Of a stretch of DNA of 64,000 nt, positions 34,525 to 43,600 are shown in pieces. The notes beneath the pieces were generated by a model. The model saw only the letters and a program-made list of their open reading frames with translations, had not been told where the DNA came from and did not search any database. The stretch's first letter is position 1, and the number at the start of each line of letters is the position of its first letter. The translations under genes were made by a program, and so were the position numbers. This DNA comes from Clostridia bacterium (GTDB lineage Bacteria > Bacillota > Clostridia > Christensenellales > Borkfalkiaceae), in contig JAFSLQ010000040.1 in NCBI GenBank assembly GCA_017448355.1, positions 41,660 to 105,659 of the forward strand, given 5' to 3'.

Positions 34525-35219
34525 TGGAAACGTCTAAAATCCCGTCGCATGTCGGTATAATAATGGACGGTAACGGACGTTGGGCACTCCTTCGCGGCGA
34601 AAAGCGTTCTTACGGGCATAGAGCAGGCACGGCTAACGTAGAGAAAATTACTGAACACGCTTTCAAGTTGGGCATAAAGACGCTGTCATTATATGCGTTT
34701 TCTTCGGAAAACTGGGCGCGCCCAAAAGAAGAAGTCGACGAACTTATGCGGCTTTTGGAAACGTATTTTAAAAAGTTTCTTAAAAAAGTGGAAAAGGAAA
34801 AACTTCGCATCAACGTTATGGGCGATACGAGTGTGCTGTCCGCTAAACTTCAAAAAATTATCAACAAAGCGGTGGAAACTACGCGCGCTAACGACGTCGG
34901 GGTTATAAACATAGGTCTAAATTACGGCGGGCGACAGGAAATCGTTTACGCTGTCAATAAACTTTTAAAAGAGAACAAGGAAATAACCGTCGAAAATATT
35001 TCCGAAAACTTGTATTCGGCGGAGTTCGGCGAACCCGATTTGATAATCCGTACGGGCGGGGAAATCAGATTGTCTAACTTTATGCTTTATCAGGGCGCGT
35101 ACTCGGAACTGTATTTTACCGACGTGTTGTGGCCGGACTTTGACGAAAAGGAACTCGATAAAGCGATAGACGCATTTTCTAAACGTCATCGGCGCTTTGG
35201 CAAAGTAGAAGAAAGTTAA
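34524..35219 (+). CDS. uppS: Undecaprenyl diphosphate synthase (cis-prenyltransferase)
   Basis: A 231-residue UppS. Signature blocks: HVGIIMDGNGRWA with the catalytic Asp, GHRAGTANVEKI, LSLYAFSSENWARP, and the C-terminal PDLIIRTGGEIRLSNFMLYQGAYSEL region in which the usual RTSGE is RTGGE. It condenses IPP units onto farnesyl diphosphate to make the undecaprenyl carrier for peptidoglycan synthesis, using precursors from the pathway served by IspG and Dxr in this window. Confidence 0.95.
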   Translation: METSKIPSHVGIIMDGNGRWALLRGEKRSYGHRAGTANVEKITEHAFKLGIKTLSLYAFSSENWARPKEEVDELMRLLETYFKKFLKKVEKEKLRINVMGDTSVLSAKLQKIINKAVETTRANDVGVINIGLNYGGRQEIVYAVNKLLKENKEITVENISENLYSAEFGEPDLIIRTGGEIRLSNFMLYQGAYSELYFTDVLWPDFDEKELDKAIDAFSKRHRRFGKVEES

Positions 35220-35229
35220 GGGAATAAAA

Positions 35230-36084
35230 ATGTTAAAACGGACTATAACGGGCGCAATTTACGTAGCGATTATTACGGGGTTTTTCTTTTTAAGAAACTA
35301 CGTGGATTTTCGCCTTTTCGATATTCTGACATTTATTTTTTGCGCCGTCGGCACTTTTGAAGTGGCGCGCGCGATAAAATCCCGTTTATATAGCGGTAAT
35401 TTTGCGCTTTCATTGATTTTCGGCGCTTTATACGTGCCGCTTTTTTGCGTTTTTGAATATCTTACTGCCTTTCGGGGCGCGTACGCCTGTCTTATTTTTG
35501 CAGGAATTTCAGTAATTTATCAGGCAGTGCTTACCGTTATAAAAAAGTCGGATTTTAGCGGCTTTAAGGTAAACGTTTTGCCGTTTTTGTACCCTTCCGT
35601 TTTGCTTTTGACACTTCTTGCGGCAAACGGGCTTAAAAGCGGATTTATATGCTTGTTACTGATATTTGTAATTTCGCCTTGCTCCGATACTTTTGCATAT
35701 CTTGTCGGTATGATTTATAACAAAATTCGCAAGGGCAAAGCGAAAAAAATGTGCCCGCGCCTTTCGCCTAAAAAAACTTGGGCAGGCGCAATCGGCGGAA
35801 TTTTCGGCGGCGTTATCGGCGCGATAGTTATATATTTTATCGTGGATAAAACGGACTTACTTGCGGTTGCCAAAATAAACGTGTTTTTAGCGTTTATCAT
35901 TATCGGCGCGGTGGCGAGTGTGCTGACAGAAATAGGCGACCTTTTCGAAAGTTATATTAAAAGAAAAGTCGGCATAAAAGATATGGGAAAAATTATGCCC
36001 GGGCACGGCGGCGTTATGGATAGAATAGACGGTATGAGTTTTGCCGCCGTCTTTATATATTTTATGTTTATATTGTTATTGTAG
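35230..36084 (+). CDS. cdsA: Phosphatidate cytidylyltransferase
   Basis: A 284-residue integral membrane protein with about eight hydrophobic helices and the CDP-diglyceride synthase signature near the C-terminus: LSPKKTWAGAIGGIFGG, then SVLTEIGDLFESYIKRKVGIKDMG and MPGHGGVMDRIDG (with the D-x-x-x-S/D catalytic region). It makes CDP-diacylglycerol for phospholipid synthesis. Placed between uppS and dxr as in many Firmicutes. Confidence 0.94.
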   Translation: MLKRTITGAIYVAIITGFFFLRNYVDFRLFDILTFIFCAVGTFEVARAIKSRLYSGNFALSLIFGALYVPLFCVFEYLTAFRGAYACLIFAGISVIYQAVLTVIKKSDFSGFKVNVLPFLYPSVLLLTLLAANGLKSGFICLLLIFVISPCSDTFAYLVGMIYNKIRKGKAKKMCPRLSPKKTWAGAIGGIFGGVIGAIVIYFIVDKTDLLAVAKINVFLAFIIIGAVASVLTEIGDLFESYIKRKVGIKDMGKIMPGHGGVMDRIDGMSFAAVFIYFMFILLL

Positions 36085-36092
36085 GGTTTACT

Positions 36093-37229
36093 ATGAAAAA
36101 AATCGCGGTTATAGGGAGTACGGGTTCTATCGGTGTGCAAACGTTAAACGTTTGTCGCCGCTATCCCGATGAGTTTAAAATCGTATCACTTGCGGCGGGT
36201 AAAAACGCCGCTCTTTTTTCCGAACAGGTAAAAGAATTTCGCCCGAAAGTCGCGACTATTTCCGCGCCTTTCGACGGTATTGCAGAGTTAGAAAAGTATT
36301 CCCAAATTTCGGTGGGCGAAACGGCGTTTAAGGACGCGATAGTAATAGATGCGGACGTTATCGTAATAGCACTCGTTGGATTTACGGGGATAATCGCGGT
36401 ACTTGACGCCATCGAAAAGGGTAAAGATATCGCGCTTGCGAATAAGGAAAGTCTTGTCGTCGGCGGCGATATCGTAATGAAAAAAGCGCGCGAAAAAGGG
36501 GTAAAAATTGTGCCGATAGACAGCGAACACTCGGCTATCTGGCAGGCACTCGGTTTTGATTTTAATCACCCGTTCAATAAAATCATACTTACGGCGTCGG
36601 GCGGGGCGTTCCGCGACAAGACGCGAGAAGAATTAAAAACCGTAACGGCGGCGGACGCGCTTAAACACCCCAACTGGGCGATGGGTGCGAAAATTACCGT
36701 GGACTGCGCGACACTTGTCAATAAAGCCTTTGAAGTTATCGAAGCAAAATGGCTATATAGCGCGCCTTTTAGTAAGATAGACGTCATAATTCATAGGGAA
36801 AGTATCATACACTCTATGGTAGAACACGTGGACGGCTCTGTTATTGCGCAAATGGGCTACCCCACAATGGAATTGCCTATTCAGATAGCGCTGTCATACC
36901 CAAAGCGGCTAAATCCCGTAACGGAGAGTTTAAATTTTTCAAAAATAGCCAAACTAACATTTAGCGAACTCGATGAAACGCGCTTTCCCGCTTTCCGCGA
37001 AGTGGTAAACGCAGGTATTAAAGGCGGCGGTTATCCAGCCGTTGCGAACGGTGCAAACGACGCACTCGTTAAACTTTTTCTTGAAAACAAGATTAGTTTT
37101 AACGATATTTACGCGGGGATTTCGGGTGCGCTTTCGGCATATCGCGGCGAATATTTCGGCGACTTTGAAAGTTTAAAGTCTGCCAACGACTTTGCCGCGC
37201 GGCAAGTTAAAGAGAAATTCGGAGTGTAA
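36093..37229 (+). CDS. dxr: 1-deoxy-D-xylulose-5-phosphate reductoisomerase
   Basis: A 378-residue Dxr. N-terminal NADPH-binding motif VIGSTGSIGVQTL, ALANKESLVVGG, then the metal and substrate site PIDSEHSAIWQAL, LTASGGAFRD and HPNWAMGAKITVDCATLVNKAFEVIEA (in part), and HRESIIHSMVEHVDGS. It catalyses the first committed step of the methylerythritol phosphate pathway and is the target of fosmidomycin. Its stop overlaps the rseP start by one base. Confidence 0.96.
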   Translation: MKKIAVIGSTGSIGVQTLNVCRRYPDEFKIVSLAAGKNAALFSEQVKEFRPKVATISAPFDGIAELEKYSQISVGETAFKDAIVIDADVIVIALVGFTGIIAVLDAIEKGKDIALANKESLVVGGDIVMKKAREKGVKIVPIDSEHSAIWQALGFDFNHPFNKIILTASGGAFRDKTREELKTVTAADALKHPNWAMGAKITVDCATLVNKAFEVIEAKWLYSAPFSKIDVIIHRESIIHSMVEHVDGSVIAQMGYPTMELPIQIALSYPKRLNPVTESLNFSKIAKLTFSELDETRFPAFREVVNAGIKGGGYPAVANGANDALVKLFLENKISFNDIYAGISGALSAYRGEYFGDFESLKSANDFAARQVKEKFGV

Positions 37230-38347
37230 TGAGTTTTTTATATTTAGCGTCTTTCGGCGAAGCGGCGACTTACGCGCTGTACATTTTGATAGCGATTTTA
37301 ATGCTGCTTTTGATGATTACCGTTCACGAAGCGGGGCATTATTTTGCAGGTAAGATTTTCGGTTTCGGTATCGAAGAATTTTCGATAGGTTTCGGGCCGA
37401 AAATTTTTTCTAAGAAAAAGAAAAACAGCGAAATTTTTTCGGTGCGGGCAATTCCGCTAGGGGGATATTGCGCGTTTTGCGGCGAAGACAAAGACGCGGA
37501 CGACGAAAACGCTTTCAACAACAAAAAACCGTGGCAAAGGATAATCGTGCTTATCGCGGGCGCGCTTATGAACTATCTTACCGCAATACTCGTTATCGCG
37601 CTTATGTTCGGATTATACGGACACTCCGCTATAATGGCATACGAAACGTCGGGCGAAAATCCTTACGGCGCGGAGTATTCTTTGCAGGAAAGGGACGTTA
37701 TCATAAAGGCGAACGGTAAAACTGTGTATTTAATCACCGACCTTATGAACGCCGTCGGCGGCAAAAAGGCGGGCGAAGACGTTGACTTTTACCTACTCAG
37801 AAACGGTGAGTTTAAAACCGTCAAAATTAAACTAGCATCAGACGCGGAATTTAAAAATTTAGAAGATTTAGACGCGCTTTCCCGTGCGCTCGGCATATAT
37901 TATTCCGTAGACGAAGGCGGAAACGCGGTCAGCGGATTCAGAACGACGGGCATAAAATTCGGATTTTTTGCGACGATTGGACGAAGTTTCGAGTACTCTT
38001 TTAAACTTGCTGGTACGGTGTTTACGGTGTTCCGTCAACTTTTTACCGGGATGCTCGGCATCAATTCTTTGGGCGGCACTTTTACTACGATAACCGTTGC
38101 GGCAAACGCGATAAAGGCGGGCGGACTGTGGAGTTTACTGAATATCACGGCGTTTATCGGCGTCAATCTTGCGGTATTCAATTTAATTCCTTTTCCCGCG
38201 CTTGACGGCGCGCGCGTGGTATTTACGCTTATAGAGTGGGTGCGCGGAAAGCCTATAAGCCGCAAAGCGGAAGGAATAATCCATACGGTTGGCTTTATTC
38301 TGATTTTGGCGTTTGCGCTTTTGATAGATTTACAACGCTGTTTTTAA
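37229..38347 (+). CDS. rseP: RseP/RasP-type intramembrane zinc metalloprotease
   Basis: A 372-residue site-2 protease. It has the zinc motif HEAGH in the first membrane helix (ITVHEAGHYFAGKIFG), GFGPKIF and AIPLGGYCAF, a PDZ domain about residues 150-220, and the second motif NLIPFPALDGAR near 320 that supplies the third ligand. Such enzymes cut anti-sigma factors and signal-peptide remnants in the membrane; pro-sigma-K processing is done by a related but distinct protease (SpoIVFB). Last gene of the operon. Confidence 0.94.
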   Translation: MSFLYLASFGEAATYALYILIAILMLLLMITVHEAGHYFAGKIFGFGIEEFSIGFGPKIFSKKKKNSEIFSVRAIPLGGYCAFCGEDKDADDENAFNNKKPWQRIIVLIAGALMNYLTAILVIALMFGLYGHSAIMAYETSGENPYGAEYSLQERDVIIKANGKTVYLITDLMNAVGGKKAGEDVDFYLLRNGEFKTVKIKLASDAEFKNLEDLDALSRALGIYYSVDEGGNAVSGFRTTGIKFGFFATIGRSFEYSFKLAGTVFTVFRQLFTGMLGINSLGGTFTTITVAANAIKAGGLWSLLNITAFIGVNLAVFNLIPFPALDGARVVFTLIEWVRGKPISRKAEGIIHTVGFILILAFALLIDLQRCF

Positions 38348-38455
38348 AATATAATCAAAAATAATAAACCGTATAAAAAATAAAAATAAAAAAAATTGTC
38401 AAAATCTTATACGTTTTTAACCGTTTTGTGGTAAAATGTGTTTGAAATTCGTTAA

Positions 38456-39814
<1,359 letters not shown>

Positions 39815-39844
39815 TACAGGCGACACAAAATCATTTTAATAAAG

Positions 39845-39872
39845 ACGGCGCGGACAAACTTGTCCGCGCCGT
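39845..39872. terminator. Hairpin between converging gdhA and the AT-rich lipoprotein gene
   Basis: A nearly perfect GC-rich stem (ACGGCGCGGACAA with its complement) flanked by AAAATATTTT on the right and by CTTTATT when read leftward. It can serve both converging genes. Confidence 0.75.
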
Positions 39873-39887
39873 AAAATATTTTAAATT

Positions 39888-40808
39888 TCAATTTTCTAAT
39901 ACAATAATTTCAATATCAAATTCAAACAATGAAGGAACGGTATATTGTATTGCTTTAATGTAAGCGTCAAGTTTATTAGCCGCGTCGTTAGCGTTATAAT
40001 CAAAATAAGAAATTGTGAGTGTCATAGCATTTGAATATGTTACAATGAAGTCAGTAGATATATGGCCATTTTCACTATATTTATTTAAATATATTTCATT
40101 TGCTTTGTCGATACAAACAGGTGCAGTAATATAATTGCAAATGGTGTCAAAATACGCATATAAGTAGTTAGTACTTGTGACTTGATTCACCGGTGAATTA
40201 TTAATGTTGATATTAAACGTAATAGATTTGCTTTGTGAACAAAAGGGCGAATCCCAAACAGCGATTTCATTGTTTTTATAATGCCAATATTTGTCTTTCG
40301 TTGTAGGTTCTGTTTCACTATAGTAATATATTGTAGCGAAATTAAATGCCGACGTATTATATCCTGAATTGTTTAATAATGTCGTCCATTCTGTTTTTGT
40401 CCCTTTGTAATAAATAATTGCTAAATTGCTACAATCGTGAAACTTGTAACTACTAAAATTTTTTAAGTTTTTTGGAACAAGTATAGAATTAAGTGTGTTA
40501 CAAAGGAAAAACGCGCTATCTTCTATTTCTATGATAGAATCTGGTAAAATTATGCTTTCAACTTGAATACAATAAGAAAATGCCTTTGTTTTTATTGTAT
40601 AAATGTATTTGCCGTTGTATTTAGAAGGTATTTTTACGATATTATCAGTGCCCTTATAATTTGTGATTGCATATCCGTTACCTGTTTCTTCAAACACAAA
40701 ATCATTTACCGATGTCTCTTTAACAGTTTCATTACACGCAGTAAAGCTTATCGTGCACAATATACAAAGCATACATAAAATGAAAAATGTTACAATTTTT
40801 TTAGTCAT
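39888..40808 (-). CDS. AT-rich BspA-like leucine-rich-repeat lipoprotein
   Basis: A 306-residue lipoprotein: signal peptide ending in a lipobox (ISFTAC, Cys about 24), an N-terminal set of three or so LRR_5 repeats (IKTKAFSYCIQVESIILPDS, SAFFLCNTLNSILVPKNL), then a C-terminal region of about 140 residues without recognised family. It is much richer in A and T and in Asn, Tyr and Ile codons than all flanking genes, which suggests recent acquisition. ATG at 40808 with GAGG upstream is chosen over an earlier in-frame ATG. It begins 14 bases after the T run of the candidate RNA's terminator, so read-through may control it. Confidence 0.8.
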   Translation of the reverse strand: MTKKIVTFFILCMLCILCTISFTACNETVKETSVNDFVFEETGNGYAITNYKGTDNIVKIPSKYNGKYIYTIKTKAFSYCIQVESIILPDSIIEIEDSAFFLCNTLNSILVPKNLKNFSSYKFHDCSNLAIIYYKGTKTEWTTLLNNSGYNTSAFNFATIYYYSETEPTTKDKYWHYKNNEIAVWDSPFCSQSKSITFNININNSPVNQVTSTNYLYAYFDTICNYITAPVCIDKANEIYLNKYSENGHISTDFIVTYSNAMTLTISYFDYNANDAANKLDAYIKAIQYTVPSLFEFDIEIIVLEN

Positions 40809-40821
40809 AAAAGACCTCATT

Positions 40822-40985
40822 TAAAAATAAAATGTGCGCCGTTAAAGACGCACATACAAAAACGCGTCTCCAACGTCGCCAAACAACTTTTTTCCCAAAA
40901 CAAGAGAGTAAAAAGCGGAACGCGTCCTTGCCTAAAAAGGCAAAAACTCTCCTGTTTTTGAAAAATAAATTTAGTTGTTTGGCGA
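40822..40985 (-). ncRNA. Second candidate structured small RNA, same plan as at 17.2 kb
   Basis: Read leftward from 40985, a transcript of about 164 nt starts in a perfect 12-bp closing stem (40985-40974 with 40887-40876, TCGCCAAACAAC). Inside, an asymmetric A/U-rich bubble leads to a second stem of about 13 bp (40960-40947 with 40908-40896) that contains a G-U pair only when read leftward, then two small hairpins (GCC/GGC and GGA/TCC types). A terminator stem ATGTGCG/CGCACAT (40855-40832) followed by TTTTATTTTT ends it. Closing stem, central bubble and terminal stem recall 6S RNA. An attenuator leader for the lipoprotein gene is the main alternative. Confidence 0.62.
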
Positions 40986-40990
40986 GTTTT

Positions 40991-41019
40991 ATTATACAAT
41001 AAACATTATAAAATGTCAA
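40991..41019 (-). promoter_or_regulatory. Consensus promoter of the second candidate small RNA
   Basis: Read leftward: TTGACA (41019-41014), exactly 17 bases, TATAAT (40996-40991), a perfect sigma-A promoter. The closing stem starts six bases later. It sits just after the serA terminator, so it is an independent transcription unit. Confidence 0.85.
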
Positions 41020-41034
41020 ATACAAAATAAGACA

Positions 41035-41066
41035 ATTCCGCCGCGGGCAACAGTCCGCGGCGGAAT
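41035..41066 (-). terminator. Terminator of the serC-serA operon
   Basis: A perfect 12-bp stem ATTCCGCCGCGG / CCGCGGCGGAAT with an eight-base loop; leftward it is followed by TGTCTTATTTTG. Confidence 0.8.
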
Positions 41067-41087
41067 AAAACTTAAAACCGAATTATT

Positions 41088-42254
41088 TTACTTTATAACT
41101 CTGACCTTAATTATGTCGTTAAGTGCAGCGATATGGTCAACGGTTTCCTGCGGAATTTCCGCGTCCGTGTCAAGAAGAGTTACCGCGTAATCGCCCTTAG
41201 ACTGGTTAGTCATATTTGCTATGTTTATTCCTTCCGCACCGACCTTGCCCGTTATCTGCGCCAAAATGTTGTTGACGTTTTTATGCAAAATAACAAGTCT
41301 TGCAGTCGCCGAACGGGGCATAGAACAGGACGGATAGTTGACAGAGTTTACTATATTTCCGTTCTCGATATAGTCGATAAGTTCTCTTGCCGCCATAACC
41401 GCGCAGTTATCTTCCGCTTCGGGCGTGGACGCGCCGAGATGGGGAAGACAAATTACGTTTTCTACGTCTAAAAGTTCGTCCGACGGGAAGTCCACGATAT
41501 AACGCGCAACCTTTCCCGACTCCGTCGCCTTAATAATGTCTGTGTTATTTACGAGTTCGCCGCGCGCGCAGTTTATAATTACAACGTTATCTTTCATTTT
41601 ACGGATATTGCCCGCATTGATAAAGTCTTTATTCTGTGCGGCTATATAGGGTATATGAATAGTTATATAATCGCAATTTTTATAAATTTCGTCAATATCC
41701 TTGACAACGACGACGTGTCTTGAAAGTTTAAGCGCGGCGTTTACCGAAAGGAAGGGGTCATAGCCGTAAACTTTCATACCGAGCGAAAGCGCCGCGTCGG
41801 CAACTTTCGCGCCGATAGCGCCAAGGCCTATGATACCGATGGTTTTGCCGTCGATTTCAGGTCCTACGAACTTACTCTTGCCTTTTTCGACCAGTTTACC
41901 TACTTCGTCGCCCTGACCCTTTAAAGTTTTTGCCCATTCTATCGCGTCAACAATCTTTCTCGAACCTAAAAGCAGCGCGGTGATAACGAGTTCTTTAACC
42001 GCATTTGCGTTCGCACCGGGGGTGTTAAAGACGACGACGCCACCTTTTGCGTATTCGTCAACGGGAATATTGTTTACGCCCGCGCCCGCACGAGCAATAG
42101 CAATCGTTTCGGGGGCTAAGTTATAGCCCTGCATTTTAAAACTGCGGAGCATAATGCCTATCGGCTTTTCTACGTCCGACGCTACGTTATAAGTGCTGTC
42201 GAACACGTCGTTTATAACGGGGCTTATGGAGTTAAGAGTTAAAATATTTTTCAT
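41088..42254 (-). CDS. serA: D-3-phosphoglycerate dehydrogenase with C-terminal ACT domain
   Basis: A 388-residue D-isomer-specific 2-hydroxyacid dehydrogenase. It has the NAD motif IGLGAIGAKVADAALSLGMKVYGYDPF (in part) near residue 142, the catalytic Arg in NCARGELVN, and the Glu/His pair ending in LPHLGASTPEAE. Residues about 315-388 are an ACT regulatory domain, the usual site of serine feedback inhibition. It oxidises 3-phosphoglycerate in the first step of serine synthesis. It starts one base after the serC stop. Confidence 0.95.
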   Translation of the reverse strand: MKNILTLNSISPVINDVFDSTYNVASDVEKPIGIMLRSFKMQGYNLAPETIAIARAGAGVNNIPVDEYAKGGVVVFNTPGANANAVKELVITALLLGSRKIVDAIEWAKTLKGQGDEVGKLVEKGKSKFVGPEIDGKTIGIIGLGAIGAKVADAALSLGMKVYGYDPFLSVNAALKLSRHVVVVKDIDEIYKNCDYITIHIPYIAAQNKDFINAGNIRKMKDNVVIINCARGELVNNTDIIKATESGKVARYIVDFPSDELLDVENVICLPHLGASTPEAEDNCAVMAARELIDYIENGNIVNSVNYPSCSMPRSATARLVILHKNVNNILAQITGKVGAEGINIANMTNQSKGDYAVTLLDTDAEIPQETVDHIAALNDIIKVRVIK

Positions 42255-42255
42255 A

Positions 42256-43329
42256 TTACTTATTCTCCATTTCGAATTTTTTCATAAATTCTATAAGTTT
42301 TTTCACGCCTTCAATGGGCATAGCGTTGTAAATTGACGCGCGCATACCGCCCACAAGCCTATGACCTTTTAAGGAAACTAAGCCGTTTTCGGTCGCTTCC
42401 TTTACGAATTTAGCGTCAAGGTCAACGCTGGGCGAAACGAACGGTACGTTCATAAGCGAACGGTCTTTTTTGTTTACGCTGTTGGTGTAGAAGGAAGAAT
42501 TATCGATAAAGTCGTAAAGCATAGCGGCTTTTTCTTCGTTAATTTTCTGCATCGCGGGCACGCCGCCCAAAGCCTTCAAGTGGCGGAATACCAGCATAGC
42601 CATATAGATGGGCCAGCAGGGCGGGGTGTTATAAAGACTGTCGTTCTTATCCTGAATATCGTAGCGAAGCATTGTGGGGCATTCAGGAAGTTGTTTACCT
42701 AAAAGGTCACGTCTTACGATAACGATTGTAAGACCTGCGGGGGCGATGTTTTTCTGTGCGCCCGCGTAGATAAGCCCGAATTTTTTAACGTCAACGACTT
42801 CGGACAATATATCAGAACTCATATCGGTTACGAGTGTTGCGTTAGTTTCGGGAATTTCGGTAAATCTCGAACCGAAAATTGTATTGTTGTGCGTAAAGTG
42901 CACGTAATCTATCCCGTCGCGGAACTTAATGTTCTTTACGTCGGGGATATAGGTGTATTTAGCGTCTTCGCTTGATGCCGCGATAGCCATATCGCCGTAT
43001 TTTAAGCCTTCTTCATACGCCTTTTTAGCGAAGTTGCCCGTAACTATATAGTCGGCTTTTCTGTTTACGGCAAGGTTTAATGGAACTGCCGCAAATTGCT
43101 GCGACGCGCCGCCCTGAACGAACAGCACCGAATAATCGTCGGGGATATTCATAAGTTCGCGAAGAAGAGCGTTGGCTTCGTCGTTGACCGCCATAAACGG
43201 TTTGCCGCGGTGGCTCATCTCCATAATGCTCATACCTGTTCCAAGGTAATCGGTAAGGTCTTTCTTTGCTTCTTCTAAGACGGGAAGAGGCAAGGTGGAA
43301 GGACCTGCTGCAAAGTTAAATACTCGCAT
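42256..43329 (-). CDS. serC: Phosphoserine aminotransferase
   Basis: A 357-residue class-V PLP aminotransferase. It starts MRVFNFAAGPSTLPLPVLE and has MEMSHRGKPF, FVQGGASQQFAAVPLNL, TDMSSDILS and the PLP lysine in YAGAQKNIAPAGLTIV near residue 197, plus KGHRLVGGMRASIYNAMP at the end. It converts 3-phosphohydroxypyruvate to phosphoserine with glutamate, which gdhA nearby can replenish. First gene of a leftward serC-serA pair; no serB is present in the window. Confidence 0.96.
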   Translation of the reverse strand: MRVFNFAAGPSTLPLPVLEEAKKDLTDYLGTGMSIMEMSHRGKPFMAVNDEANALLRELMNIPDDYSVLFVQGGASQQFAAVPLNLAVNRKADYIVTGNFAKKAYEEGLKYGDMAIAASSEDAKYTYIPDVKNIKFRDGIDYVHFTHNNTIFGSRFTEIPETNATLVTDMSSDILSEVVDVKKFGLIYAGAQKNIAPAGLTIVIVRRDLLGKQLPECPTMLRYDIQDKNDSLYNTPPCWPIYMAMLVFRHLKALGGVPAMQKINEEKAAMLYDFIDNSSFYTNSVNKKDRSLMNVPFVSPSVDLDAKFVKEATENGLVSLKGHRLVGGMRASIYNAMPIEGVKKLIEFMKKFEMENK

Positions 43330-43359
43330 AGTGTTTACTCCTTTATAAGATATTATCGA

Positions 43360-43410
43360 GTAGGCGACGCCTACGAGAAAAATTATACACTTTTCGGGTT
43401 TTTTTTACAA
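43360..43410 (-). promoter_or_regulatory. Promoter and palindromic site of serC-serA
   Basis: Read leftward: TTGTAA (43410-43405), 17 bases, TATAAT (43387-43382), then a near-perfect palindrome GTAGGCGaCGCCTAC (43374-43360) that begins about eight bases after the -10 and covers the expected start point. This is a typical repressor operator position. The regulator is not identifiable. Confidence 0.65.
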
Positions 43411-43460
43411 GCAAATAAGGGGTATAAACGCAAAAAAACACTATTCGCCGCTTAATTGCG

Positions 43461-43489
43461 TTTACTTTTCAAGAAAATAAGTGTATAAT
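43461..43489 (+). promoter_or_regulatory. Promoter of the RNase J-trmR-trhP operon
   Basis: TTTACT (43461-43466), 17 bases, TATAAT (43484-43489), about 110 bp ahead of the TTG start of RNase J. Confidence 0.65.
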
Positions 43490-43600
43490 GTAAACGAATA
43501 AATATGTCAAAATCTATGATTTTACTTTACCTTGTTATAAAACAAGCGGACAAACTTGTTTGCTAAACTATGCAAGCGTACGATTATATAAGGAGCAACT

